A DNA stretch of 64,000 bases. It comes from Omphiscola glabra. Taxonomy: Eukaryota; Mollusca; Gastropoda; Lymnaeidae. The DNA is taken from positions 16,797,204 to 16,861,203 of the forward strand of contig OZ024810.1 in NCBI GenBank assembly GCA_964017045.1, given 5' to 3'. A program made the position numbers and the translations under genes. This document shows positions 1-10,405 of this stretch, piece by piece. Every line of letters begins with the position of its first letter. Position 1 is the first letter of the stretch. Under the pieces are notes generated by a model. The model had not been told where the DNA came from. It saw only the letters and a list, made by a program, of their open reading frames with translations, and searched no databases.

Positions 1-262
1 GACGTTTGCAAAATTCGCATGAGGGAATCCAGCATTGAAATCAACGAATGGGAGATCATTGCTGAACAACGTTCTAGATGGTGAACAGCAGTGTATGAAG
101 GAGTAAAAGGGGCAAACGATGCACGAAACGAAGCCCTTGCAAAAAAAAAAAAAAAGCGCAATACGGAAGGCCGAAACTAACCTGGAGTCAATATTCTCCT
201 GCGAGAAATGCAGACGAGATTGCCATTCCAGGATTGGCCTAGCGAGTCATTTGTTAAAGTGT
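1..262 (+). pseudogene. 3' end of a decayed LINE (reverse transcriptase C-terminus with zinc finger)
   Basis: Frame 1 opens with DVCKIRMRESS and INEWEIIAEQRSRW, the pattern that follows the reverse transcriptase domain in many animal LINEs (a W..A..R..WR stretch). A stop follows at about 82-84. After an A15 run near 139-154 the frame shifts, and FSCEKCRRDCHSRIGLASHL can be read at about 194-253; CxxC...SRIGLxSH is the usual terminal zinc finger of such endonuclease/reverse transcriptase proteins. The copy is cut by the window edge and is non-functional. The family name is not certain. Confidence 0.7.
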
Positions 263-529
263 ACATAGCTACTCCATCGTCTCTCGTTGACGGAAGGATG
301 CCATATAATGAAACATAGACTTATTATAGCACTCCATCATTTATAGCGGTAATCAGGCAAATGATTATTGGTCCATTATTAACATGTAGAGGTTGTATGT
401 GGGCACAGTTCATTTCTTATGTGCATAAATCATGTAATACATCTCCGGGTTGCAGGCTTACCCAAATGGTAACAAAACATTCACTTTTTTTACAAAAAAA
501 AAATTAATAAAGAATGAATTCAGCTGTTT
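263..529. other. No gene seen
   Basis: AT-rich sequence between the LINE tail and the MITE. The short open frame at 450-650 runs into the MITE and shows no coding pattern. Confidence 0.5.
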
Positions 530-719
530 CAGTGACGTAGTGAGGGGGGGGGCAAGGGGGCATCTGGCCCCGGGCGCTACTCAAAAAGGGGCGCCAAATG
601 GTATATTTTACTATAATATTGTATGGTTTTCGAATAGGTGGGAGCGCTAAAAAGGTATTGGGGGGGGGCGCTAAAAAGGTATTGTGCCCCGGGCGCGAGT
701 TAAGCTCACTACGCCACTG
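530..719. mobile_element. hAT-like MITE, 190 bp
   Basis: The ends are inverted: CAGTGACGTAGTGAG at the left and CTCACTACGCCACTG at the right (one mismatch). They are flanked by 8-bp direct repeats AGCTGTTT (522-529) and GGCTGTTT (720-727), one mismatch. An 8-bp duplication and CAGTG ends are typical of hAT superfamily derivatives. The interior is G/C-rich with runs of G and no coding capacity. Confidence 0.75.
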
Positions 720-1099
720 GGCTGTTTGAGCAATGACAAATGTTGATCCAAAACAGAATGAATGTAAATCGGAATCAGGGTTAATGTAAATCAGAGACAT
801 AATGCATGTAAATCCAAGTCAGTGTGGCGGATAGTGACGTTGCATAGAGGTTGGGTGCCCTTCGATATGGTCACAGTAACAATTCAGAGTCAAAACTCCT
901 TTCCTCCAAGGCCCGTGCAGAGCTGGTGTGCTGCAAGAATCAAATAACACAGGGAAGTAAAATGGTTCAGATTCATCATAAGAAATGAGTACGTCCAAAC
1001 GACAAGCCACCTCCTGTATCCACGGCAATGGTCACTGACATACACAACAATAATTAGACACCATCTTTTTTTCCCCACGTGGCTTGGTTCAACACAACA

Positions 1100-1212
1100 C
1101 CACGGTCATAGGTCATACGTCATGGGGTCAGACGTCATAGGTCAGACGGCATAGGTCAGACGTCATAGGTCATACGTCATAGGTAATACGTCTTAGGTAA
1201 TACGTCAGACGG
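1100..1212. repeat. Degenerate minisatellite, about 14-bp unit
   Basis: About eight diverged copies of a CATAGGTCAGACGT-like unit, alternating CAGACGT, CATACGT and AATACGT. Confidence 0.7.
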
Positions 1213-1523
1213 GACCAACTAAATTGGGGGGGGGGGGGGTGAAAGGGAAAATAACTAAAAGAAAAAATACTTTCATTTACTCACACAACAACAGAACCAG
1301 ACACAGAAATACATCACGTGATGTGACTGTGACATTCAGGATAAATGTAAAGCAGAGACAGAAGGAATGTAAATATACAACCAATATAAATAAAAAAAAA
1401 TTGGGACATGTCTGAGACATTTATAGCTAAAAAATATTGCTACAATATATTTTCAGGCACCAGCATATTTTTTTTTTAATCTCTAATTTAGAAACACAGA
1501 GTTTATATAATTCTCTTATTAAG
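1213..1523. other. No gene seen; poly-G run
   Basis: Contains a long G run at about 1226-1239 and A/T-rich DNA. Confidence 0.5.
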
Positions 1524-2489
1524 CCCAGTTTCTAGAGCCCATGCAAGCCACTGATTAAAGCCGATATATAAGCACTGGTTCTATAGCCCGCACAAGAGAC
1601 TCATTAAATCCATTATATCAGGCCAGTTTCTAGAGCCCGTACAGGCCACTCATGAAATCCATTATATCAGGCCAGTTTCTAGAGCCCGTGCAAGCCACTC
1701 GTGAAATCCATTATATCAGGCCAGTTTCTAGAGCCCGTGCAAGCCACTCATGAAATCCATTATATCAGGCCAGTTTCTAGAGCCCGTACAGGCCACTCAT
1801 GAAATCCATTATATCAGGCCAGTTTCTAGAGCCCGTGCAAGCCACTCGTGAAATCCATTATATCAGGCCAGTTTCTAGAGCCCGTGCAAGCCACTCATGA
1901 AATCCATTATATCAGGCCAGTTTCTAGAGCCCGTACAAGCCACTCATGAAATCCATTATATCAGGCCAGTTTCTAGAGCCCGTACAGGCCACTCATGAAA
2001 TCCATTATATCAGGCCAGTTTCTAGAGCCCGTACAGGCCACTCATGAAATCCATTATATCAGGCCAGTTTCTAGAGCCCGTACACGCCACTCATGAAATC
2101 CATTATATCAGGCCAGTTTCTAGAGCCCGTACAAGCCACTCATGAAATCCATTATATCAGGCCAGTTTCTAGAGCCCGTACAAGCCACTCGTGAAATCCA
2201 TTATATCAGGCCAGTTTCTAGAGCCCGTACAAGCCACTCATGAAATCCATTATATCAGGCCAGTTTCTAGAGCCCGTGCAAGCCACTCATGAAATCCATT
2301 ATATCAGGCCAGTTTCTAGAGCCCGTACAAGTCACTCATGAAATCCATTATATCAGGCCAGTTTCTAGAGCCCGTGCAGGCCACTCATGAAATCCATTAT
2401 ATCAGGCCAGTTTCTAGAGCCCGTGCAGGCCACTCATGAAATCCATTATATCAGGCCAGTTTCTAGAGCCCGTGCAGGCCACTCATGAA
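1524..2489. repeat. Minisatellite, 49-bp unit, about 20 copies
   Basis: The unit contains CCAGTTTCTAGAGCCCGT, then a (G/A)CA(A/G)GCCACTC segment and a GAAATCCATTATATCAGG segment. The first two copies are degraded; about 18 later copies are nearly identical, differing at a few recurrent positions. That pattern suggests higher-order turnover. Confidence 0.95.
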
Positions 2490-3295
2490 AGGCTATACCT
2501 AAGCAGAAAGCAGTCAAAGAGTAAATGAATCATGACGCTGGAAGATTTCTTAACTTTTGACGTAACGTTGTCTTTAAACGCGACTACCCCACAAATCGCT
2601 GTTTGTCGCTTGGAACTTCCGCCCTTTTTACCTATTACACACCCCGAAATCACGCCACTTATTTGTTATATAGCCAAACTCTTTAAAGTCCTTCCATCCA
2701 ATTAAAACGTATTTATGGTTTTCTTAGCGTCGGTGAAATTCTAAATAATAATCAACTTCCGAAGTGCATTCTGCATCCAAACGTTGTGAAGCGTCATAAA
2801 CAACGTGGCTTACTGAGAGATGGCGGGCTGTTGACGTCAGGGTGGCCAACAAACTGGTTTAACAACATTATAATGGGGTAGGTGTGTGGTAAGAGTTCGA
2901 ACCTTGGTTTGCAAAGACACAACTACAACGGAGTTTAAAGAGTTCTAACTTTATATATATGACATATAGAGATGTAGAGACATCATGTTTGTACCTCGTA
3001 CCTTAATGTGTTTATTATCACTAGTCACATACAACTCGTTGTAGTTAACGTGTCACGGGTTTCAAAACTGTGCGTCGGTTGCTTCTAGAAGATGACATTT
3101 AGGAACGTAAATTTATACAACGATGGTTACGTTACAAAATACATGGGCGATGCTCTGGCCAAACAGAACCTTTTTTTTTTTTTTTTTGGTGGGATATTTG
3201 TAAAATTACGACGTCAAACAGTTGTCGGAACAATTATCGGAAAATTTATCGTGTATTGAATACTGTATGGGGCCAGTGGTTGTTTGTGCGTTATC
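2490..3295. other. No gene seen
   Basis: Unique-looking sequence with a T17 run near 3171-3187. No convincing coding pattern on either strand. Confidence 0.5.
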
Positions 3296-3299
3296 TCTG

Positions 3300-3606
3300 T
3301 GTGGTCTGTGTGTTGTCTGTTGTCTCTGCGTGGTACGTGTGTCGTTTGTGAGAGGTTAGTGTGTTGGCTGTGGTCTCTGCGTTAAATGCGTGTAGTTTGT
3401 GAGAGGTTAGTGTGTTGGCTGTGGTCTCTGCGTGGTACGTGTGTCGTTTGTGAGAGGTTAGTGTGTTGGCTGTGGTCTCTGCGTTATATGTGTGTAGTGT
3501 GTGAGAGGTTAGTGTGTTGGCTGTGGTCTCTGCGTGGTACGTGTGTCGTTTGTGAGAGGTTAGTGTGTTGGCTGTGGTCTCTGCGTGGTATGTGTGTAGT
3601 GTGTGC
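3300..3606. repeat. Minisatellite, 51-bp unit, about 5 copies
   Basis: Repeats of GTTTGTGAGAGGTTAGTGTG followed by TTGGCTGTGGTCTCTGCG and a variable GTGGTACGTGTGTC segment. The period is a multiple of three, so an artificial open frame of 74 codons appears at 3386-3610. Confidence 0.9.
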
Positions 3607-3609
3607 TTG

Positions 3610-5419
3610 ATATGTGGTGTGTCTGTGTGTTAATCTAAAAAGCAAATAATTCAAAGTGGCGATTTCTTGTTGACTTCACTGAGTCTGTAGCCTCAAGAGA
3701 GCCCACTGCAATTATGTGTTTCAGCGTCTAGACTTAACATTGGACACATGACTTTTATAGCATGATGTTATGTTGGATAATCTTCACGCCTAAGTGATAT
3801 TTATTTTTTATTGAAGTGTGGACTCATTCCAACAGCTTCAACAAACTGTTTTATGGCTACAGCTAGTTTTTTAAATATTGTTGTTACATTTTTGTTTTAA
3901 AGTTTCTTTTTGCGTTTAACGATGCTTTGTCTTCTTCCCACGCTAAGTTTGTCAAGACGCAGACAATGCTACCATTGTAGCACGAGGAAATTACAGATTA
4001 CAGATATTTTGTTTCATGTAAAAATAAATAGATTCATCGATTTTTTTTATTTTTAGCAAATGTTTTCTCTACATTTCAGATCCGTGAACACATAAAAAAG
4101 TACAGCACTGTCTTAAGGAACTGAAGTTAACATCTTAATGAAAACCTTCATAATTCACATTGCACTTTGAATATAACTTCCATTACAAAAGCGATTTCTT
4201 GCCTCTAAGAACATTGAATAATACTGTATTTGAGATGATGAGACTACACAATGTGTTCAGTCCTAGTTACACTATGATGAAATTAAACAAGCTGATTCCA
4301 TTCTCCACCTCTAAATATACGCACACATATGACGTCATTCAGTTTGCCTGCACTTGTACTAGCTTCAACGTCTGCACCGCTTGGCGTCGTCCTTGTCGAC
4401 TTTGTGGATGAACGCTCGATCATCAGTAAGATCTCGGAACATAATAAGTATTTCCGTTAATATTAACTTTTCTTCAGAGGCATGCGTTTGATGTCAAGTA
4501 AGTTGTCATGACAACTAGGCTACAGACGCGAGTACAAGTTAAATAGCCTTAGAACACGATTGAGCAAACTCGGTTCATTTGTGATACCAGTCGTTTTCGT
4601 TTGCTGGACACATGATCAGAAATCGCCATCGCCACAAACATCAAATTCAAACTTGGCCTTTCATAAAAACCTGTAAAAATACTGGACACTCTGTTGTGTC
4701 CTCCAACCTAGTGACATATCCGCGATAGACATCTAGAGTTATGGTTGTAATAACCATAATGGAGTACAAATTTCTAATTGTTATTTACATAGTTTGCTTC
4801 ATTTTGCTAGGAGTCGTCCAAATGTGCAGAGACAGCTTTCTGAGATTTTTCAATCTTTTCGGTGGCTTAAATTCTGTAGTCAACAATGGTGCTGGTCATG
4901 CTGACCAATAAACTGTCATTGATGCTATAAAGGCCAAAGAACTGTCATGTGTTCTATTTAAAAAACAACGACCTGTCATTGAAGTTATAATGGTCTACGA
5001 ACTGTTATTAATGTTATACCTACTGTGTGGTGTCACCGTGTGTATCGTTCAAGTCAGAAGGGAGCAGGCCAAGGCGTGGCTTGGCCACTGCAGGGGCGTG
5101 GAGATGTACAGCCAGGTTGTTTATCGAGGGGCGCCACGCAGAGATGTGACTGGGCTGGGGAGCACCACTCATTTAAGATCTTAAGGCTTAAGCTGAGCTG
5201 CAGACAGCACAAGTCTGAATGTAAGACACAGATTGTACTAAAAAGAACTGATAATGACACCGTCAGATCAGCCGTAAATATTGGCGCCTGCTTCCATTCG
5301 ATCTATAAACGTTCAACAAAGTCCAATAAACAAATAATATTCTATTATTAGCCTTGACATTTTTGTTTTTTTTATAAATTTGTTAAAATACCTACATTCT
5401 TTAAGATATCGGCATGATA
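3610..5419. other. No gene recognised
   Basis: AT-rich DNA with short unsupported open frames at 4160-4411 and 5025-5351. The stretch 5055-5170 is more G/C-rich than its surroundings, but I see no domain, splice pattern or repeat structure in it. Confidence 0.4.
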
Positions 5420-5474
5420 ATTTTAATATATGTGACCATAAAAAAAGTGTACATATGGTCACATATATTAAAAT
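5420..5474. repeat. Perfect inverted repeat (hairpin), 21-bp arms
   Basis: Arm 1 at 5420-5440 and arm 2 at 5454-5474 are exact reverse complements, read outward from TATGGTCACATATATTAAAA. The loop is 13 nt. It could be a MITE core, a cruciform or a transcribed hairpin; nothing here decides. Confidence 0.85.
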
Positions 5475-5789
5475 GTTACATGTTTTTTTTAAACAATATT
5501 TATATTCCCAGTTGATGCCTTAGTTGAAACCAACATTAAAATAACAGCGAACGTTGCAAAACTTCAATGTTTTTATTCACATTGTTGTAAGTTGTCTCTT
5601 ACTGGTCTCACGTCTTACATTCAAAATGTGATACATTTATGGTGTTCCCACGGTGTGTTTCTATGTTGGCAAAATGCAAAGATAACACTATTCTTTTATA
5701 CAATTTCAGTATGACATACAAGCCATACTATTCCATGTTCAGATAAAATATCCTGAAACACATAAGGTGTCCGCAAAACATAAATTTAG

Positions 5790-6100
5790 GGGGTCATTAA
5801 ACACTCGATCACTTATATCAGGCGTCCTCAAACACTTAAATCAGATGTCCTCAAACAGTTATATCAGGGTGTCCTCGAAACACTTAAATCAGGGTGTCCT
5901 CAATCAACTAAATCAGATATCCTATAACATTTTTATCTGAACTTCTCCAACACTTAGATTAAATGTCTTCAAACCTTTAGATAGGGTGTCCTCAAAGAAG
6001 ATCAGATGTCCTCATACCAAAGATGTATTCAGTCCCTTAGGAAAAAAGAAAATGTTATTAAACACTTAATGCAGTTGCCCTCAAACACTTAGGTCAGATG
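5790..6100. repeat. Degenerate minisatellite, about 25-bp unit
   Basis: Around ten diverged copies of a TGTCCTCAAACACTTAAATC-like unit with insertions and deletions. Confidence 0.75.
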
Positions 6101-7104
6101 AAGTAGGCACAATTGAGAAATTTTTTTTATAAATTAATTTCGTTATTAAATTTATCCCATTATAGATTTGATGTTGTGAGCATGATATTTCAAAGAGTTA
6201 GGGAGACACCAGGTAGACATTGCGGGAACGGTTATCACGAAGGATTTCGAGTAATGAATTTTGTAGTTATCTGGTATATGTTTAATGTTCACGAAGACCA
6301 TAGGGTAGCGTTAGATTAAATTGCGTGAAACGTATACATAACTACCCAAGTAACCTTCACTAGATTTGTTTTTTTACAGAAAGGGAGGTAAGAAGATTTT
6401 AATTATTGGCCTTAGCTTTATGTTTAATTGACCTCTTACTTCCCCTAAATTCAGCCCCGCTGAATGTTGATTAATGACGCATCTATTCTAATATTAAAAG
6501 TCGTGTATGTATCCATTCATCTTTGTTACACAATTTAAATACCCTAATAATGCAACTTTACATTGTTTCAAAATGTTTTCATCCACACAATACATTGTTA
6601 CATTTGTTAAAGAATTTACATACACTAAACATACATTTACCTGTACAGATTTGTTAAACAGTTTAGACACACTAATCATACATCATCAGAAATTCGTGAA
6701 CCCATCCACCGCTAGATGCCTGGCGTTATTTAAGAATGGCTCTAAACCCTAAACCCAACCCTGTGACAAATATATATTCATCCCTCCTCGCTTAGATGGG
6801 TGCCCTAATTCATAAATGGCTCTAGCGTCTGTTCTCAACCCTATTACAAAGTTATCCATCAAGCCATAGAATATTTCCGTCTCACAGTAAGGCAACAAGG
6901 AGATGAGGTGGGAATATATACTAGAACGTATTATCCGATGTTATCGGGATAATAATGGTAGGCACTTTGCGATAGTGTCCACCTGCTATTGCAAAAAATT
7001 AATCACAATTGCTTTTTTTTAACAAGAATTATCTATTTAATAATTTTTACGCTGCTAACATCATTAAGTTGTTAGAAGTATTTTTCTGCTATATATTTTT
7101 AGTT
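6101..7104. other. No gene recognised
   Basis: AT-rich. The open frames at 6113-6319 and 6507-6752 have no recognisable domain. Confidence 0.45.
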
Positions 7105-7735
7105 ATATATATATATTATTATTATTATTTGTTGTCTTATCTAGCGCGGTACCCCAGCCTAGGGCTAGGCTCACCGCGCTGAACATAAAAATATCAGCAA
7201 AAGAAACATAATCGTGACAATAAAATTAAATACATTTATGTAATAAAGAACAGATGTATAGAGACAAAACAAAAACAAATGCATATTCACCCCACCCACT
7301 CCAGAACTTTTACACGACAAGCCATGGACGGCGGCCAGCAGCAGCATTGTTTATCGGTCAGATGTGGGGAATCAGTCGGGGTCGTAGAGTTTAAAGAGAT
7401 GTGTATTGAGTTCAGTTTTAAAGGCCTGGGTGGTTGGTATATTGCGGATGTGTAGTGGCAGAGAATTCCATTGTTTGGGGACGCAGAAAGAGAATGATCG
7501 TTCACCGTATTGTTTTAGTACGTGTCTTAGCAACGGACAGAATACGCGTGTCTACCGAGGAGCGAAGCGGTCGAAGGGGTGAATAGACAGAAAGAATTTC
7601 GGTTAGATAGGAAGGGCAGGAATCTGAGAAAAAGTTGTGACAGAGAAAAGACAGCTTGTTATCAATGCGTTCCTGTATAGGGAGCCAATGAAGTGAGTGG
7701 AGTAGTGGAGTGACATGATCACGTTTTTTATAAGC
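7105..7735 (-). pseudogene. LINE 3' end (reverse transcriptase C-terminus, 3' UTR and TTA-type tail)
   Basis: On the minus strand, 7725 to 7510 reads HVTPLLHSLHWLPIQERID and a later LRPLRSSVDTRIL, then a stop and frame change near 7505, then RSFSFCVPKQWNSLPLHIRN and AFKTELNTHLFKLYDPD ending at about 7378. This is the standard C-terminal signature of a large class of animal LINE reverse transcriptases. The remainder toward 7140 is 3' UTR, containing an inverted CTAGCGCGGTACC...CACCGCGCT motif, and the element ends in a (TTA/ATT)n tail at about 7112-7130. It is 5'-truncated and frameshifted, so dead. Confidence 0.8.
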
Positions 7736-7960
7736 CTACCCTACCCCTTTTTCGCGCCCGTTTATTACAATTTTTCCCCTAAACATGACCTTAAATTATT
7801 AAATCTAAATGATCACTAATTAAATCATTATTGTCAGTAAATTAGTTCATTGACGCCCGATTTCCACGCTAGAGAAATACTTTAGATGTCATGTGTCTTT
7901 AAATTGATAATTTTTGGGCCTACCCCACCCCTTTACGGGCCCTTGAACTACAATTTGCTA
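7736..7960. repeat. Dispersed repeat, relative near 51540-51635
   Basis: GATCACTAATTAAATCATTA followed by TTGTCAGTAAATTAGTTCAT here resembles GATCACTAATTGAGTCATTA and its continuation at 51549. Both then share a CTACGCTA/CCACGCTA...AGAAAT motif. The flanks contain CCTACCCCACCCCTTT boxes, also seen near 11400. Confidence 0.5.
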
Positions 7961-8184
7961 TTTTCCTTAAATACACTTTCTTTTAAATATATTTTAAACT
8001 AACTAAATTTGATATACTGATACCTTCCTTAAACTTTAACTAAGATTTTGCCTACTATAGTATCGGAAAATCATAAAACAAAATATTATTTTTTTAAGGA
8101 AGAATTTCTTAACGCTTTTCACGTCTATAAAAGCCTTTGGTGTCTTTTTAAAAGAAATGCTATTAATTTCATAAAGATATACAC

Positions 8185-8379
8185 CAGTGGCTCTCAACCT
8201 TCCTAATGTCGCGACCCTTAAATGCAGTTCCTCATGTTTTGGCGACCCCAATCACTAAATTATTTTAGTTTCTACGTCATAACTGTAGATAAATGTGTTT
8301 TCCGTTGGTCTTAGGCGACCCCTTGGAAAGGGTCGTTCGACCCCCAAAGGGGCCGTGACCCACATGTTGAGAGCCGCTG
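8185..8379. mobile_element. hAT-like MITE, 195 bp, family with copy at 35325
   Basis: Left end CAGTGGCTCTCAACCTT and right end GTTGAGAGCCGCTG are inverted. The interior (GCGACCC..., CATAACTGTA..., GTGTTTTCCG...) matches the copy at 35325-35523 along its whole length. I could not find a clear 8-bp target duplication for this copy. Confidence 0.8.
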
Positions 8380-8467
8380 AAATAAAACCACTTTAATTTT
8401 GAAAACTAAGAACAAAATGATATTCTCACATTCTAAAAAGAAAATCTTAACCCAACTTTATTGAAGC

Positions 8468-8625
8468 CCATGGGAAGATAACATCAAAGAGTGGGCGGGA
8501 TTAAAACTAGGCGATGCTATGCGTAGTGCAAAAGACCGAGAGGAATGAAGAACTATAGTTTTCATGTCATCTGTGGCTCCCCAACGGTCCAAGGACTAAG
8601 GGACATGATGATGCTGATGATGTAC
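8468..8625 (+). pseudogene. LINE 3' terminal fragment
   Basis: Reads as GKITSKSG-type remnants of the same C-terminus found intact at 40500-40640: ATGGGAAGATAACATCAAAG, GGCGATGCTATGCG, then TTTCATGTCATCTGTGGC and a GATGATG tail. This is the end of the element family seen at 15733 and 39755, with extra stops. Confidence 0.75.
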
Positions 8626-8639
8626 TGTACATTTAAAAA

Positions 8640-9599
8640 ATATGACTCTAATTGTAAGATTCAATTTTCACGTGTGTAAATTGATAGTGCTTTGATATTA
8701 ATGGATATACTTATATAAATGAACCCAAGTTTTGTGCAAGCGATTGATTTTCTGAAAAGGTCAACATATCTTTATTTGTCACAAGAGAATATAACACCTC
8801 TTTTCCGTGACTGTTATGTCGCTGGACTTAAAGATATTGACATCGGTGTAAAAATATACACATCCTATTCTCTACCCCTGATTTGCACCTAATTATTTGC
8901 GAAATTCATTCCTTAATTCTGAGGCGTATCTTGTGCTGCCTGAGGCAAAATGAAAGTATCGAATCCCCATTCCCCAGAGTTTTTAATTAAAAATATTTAA
9001 TAATAACGTTTATGATGTGGTAGAATACTACGTTCTCAACCACACATTTTTTTTCCACCTCCTTAAACTTAATTAGAATTCTCAAGTCCCAGATCCCTTT
9101 TATCACACATTGTTTTACATTTTCTATTAAAAAAATTACATAATTCGAGTCATAAGTAATCCTGTACATTTAAAAAATATTGGTAATTTCTTTTTTTTAA
9201 CATTAAAAACTGTACTAACGATCCAATCTGTCACCAAATTGGGTCTTTAGTGATAGATATCAAAATAAACCAATTGCAACTTCATATGGTTTGTTCTTAT
9301 TTGGATGAGCGACCGATAAGTGATATTAGTGCGTGCTATTTTGCTCTGAAGTTTCGCTGCACCAATTGATTTAAACTGTATTTCTAATGAAAAGTATTTT
9401 TAAAAATTAAGATTGTATTACTTTAACAGCCAATATAACCGGGCGTTGTCATGGATGGCAATCGAAGAAAAACACCTCCTACAGCATTTTAATGAACATT
9501 GTAAATAATCCAACAATATCAGTTGTGTAAAAAATATCTACAAATTTATTGTCATTCTTACAAGGCAAGAGAATGACAAACAATGCAATTGTCAAGGTC
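8640..9599. other. No gene recognised
   Basis: Very AT-rich. Short open frames on both strands have no recognisable content. Confidence 0.45.
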
Positions 9600-10040
9600 A
9601 TGAAATCAGTGGCAGCGTGTGTGTTGTGATTTTGGGATAGTGAACGAATGTGAACGAAAGTGAAAGATGTTAATATCATGTTTACATGAGATATTGAAGG
9701 TATAAAAGGGGGGTTAACTATTTGTGAAGAGAGCGGGGTTATGATATTGTTCACGAACCTGGGAGAGTGAACGATCTTGACTGCGAGAGATAACTTGTTT
9801 CGAGAGCTGATATAGGATTATTCGCTCTCAAATGGACGGACGTTTTGCTAGCTGAAGTTTGAGTGCACGCCTGTGAACATCGAGTTCGTTTACATTGGAA
9901 TTATACATGTATACATTCACCGATGTCCAAGTGGATTCGTGATTATAGTTTCATCTGTCGTGATTATAGTTCATCTGTAATAAAGTATTGTAGTGTACTC
10001 TGAACCTTGTTGTCTTCTTCGTACCAGAGAGAGACAGTGA
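9600..10040 (+). mobile_element. Possible solo LTR (promoter- and polyA-like signals)
   Basis: More G/C-rich than its surroundings, with a TATA-like GGTATAAAAGGGG at 9699-9711 and an AATAAAG polyA-like signal at about 9980, followed by a GT-rich stretch. That arrangement is what an LTR looks like. No second copy, TG..CA borders or target duplication could be fixed, so the boundaries are guesses. Confidence 0.25.
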
Positions 10041-10211
10041 TTTGTAATGTATAATGAAATAGACCTTAGACAACACAAATATTTCTGATATGCGCCGGAG
10101 GGTTCATATATGTACCAGAATATTTGACAGCAATTTCTAGCACACAAAAAATGAATCCTGAAAACATGAAAGCATAGACCCAGCAAACAATCGTGTTTTA
10201 AAAACTATTAC

Positions 10212-10405
10212 TTATGCGGTCACTGAGATATTCCAATAATCTATCGGGTAGTCAGCAGGTGGTTCATCTGGGTATTGATATCTCTTGTTAACACTCTCAT
10301 CGTTGTGGGCTGAAAGACTGGGTTGTGATTGAGTCCCGGGTCTAAATGTGTCAGGAGTGTCGAACGCCTTGTTTTTCAATGAAGTTGAAGTATCGATAAA
10401 ATGAT
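10212..10405 (-). CDS. Exon 12: end of cytoplasmic tail, ITIM-like motif, stop
   Basis: Acceptor ..CTATTTCAG before 10405; phase 1 entry matches exon 11. It encodes residues 704-766 plus His703, which is split across the junction. The tail is rich in S, T, D and P and has no membrane segment. It ends ADYPIDYWNISVTA and TAA at 10214-10212. I-D-Y-W-N-I fits the ITIM consensus (I/V/L/S)xYxx(I/V/L); the same tyrosine gives Y-x-N (a GRB2-type SH2 site) and YxxPhi (an AP-2-type sorting signal). Which is used cannot be told from sequence. No AATAAA was found close downstream on the minus strand. Confidence 0.8.

Noticed and set aside
1524..2489. CRISPR-like array of regular repeats
   Set aside because: The copies are contiguous without unique spacers, and the DNA is animal; it is a minisatellite. 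The same applies to the other arrays.
8185..8379. Target duplication for this MITE
   Set aside because: The 8 bases on each side (ATATACAC and AAATAAAA) do not match well enough.
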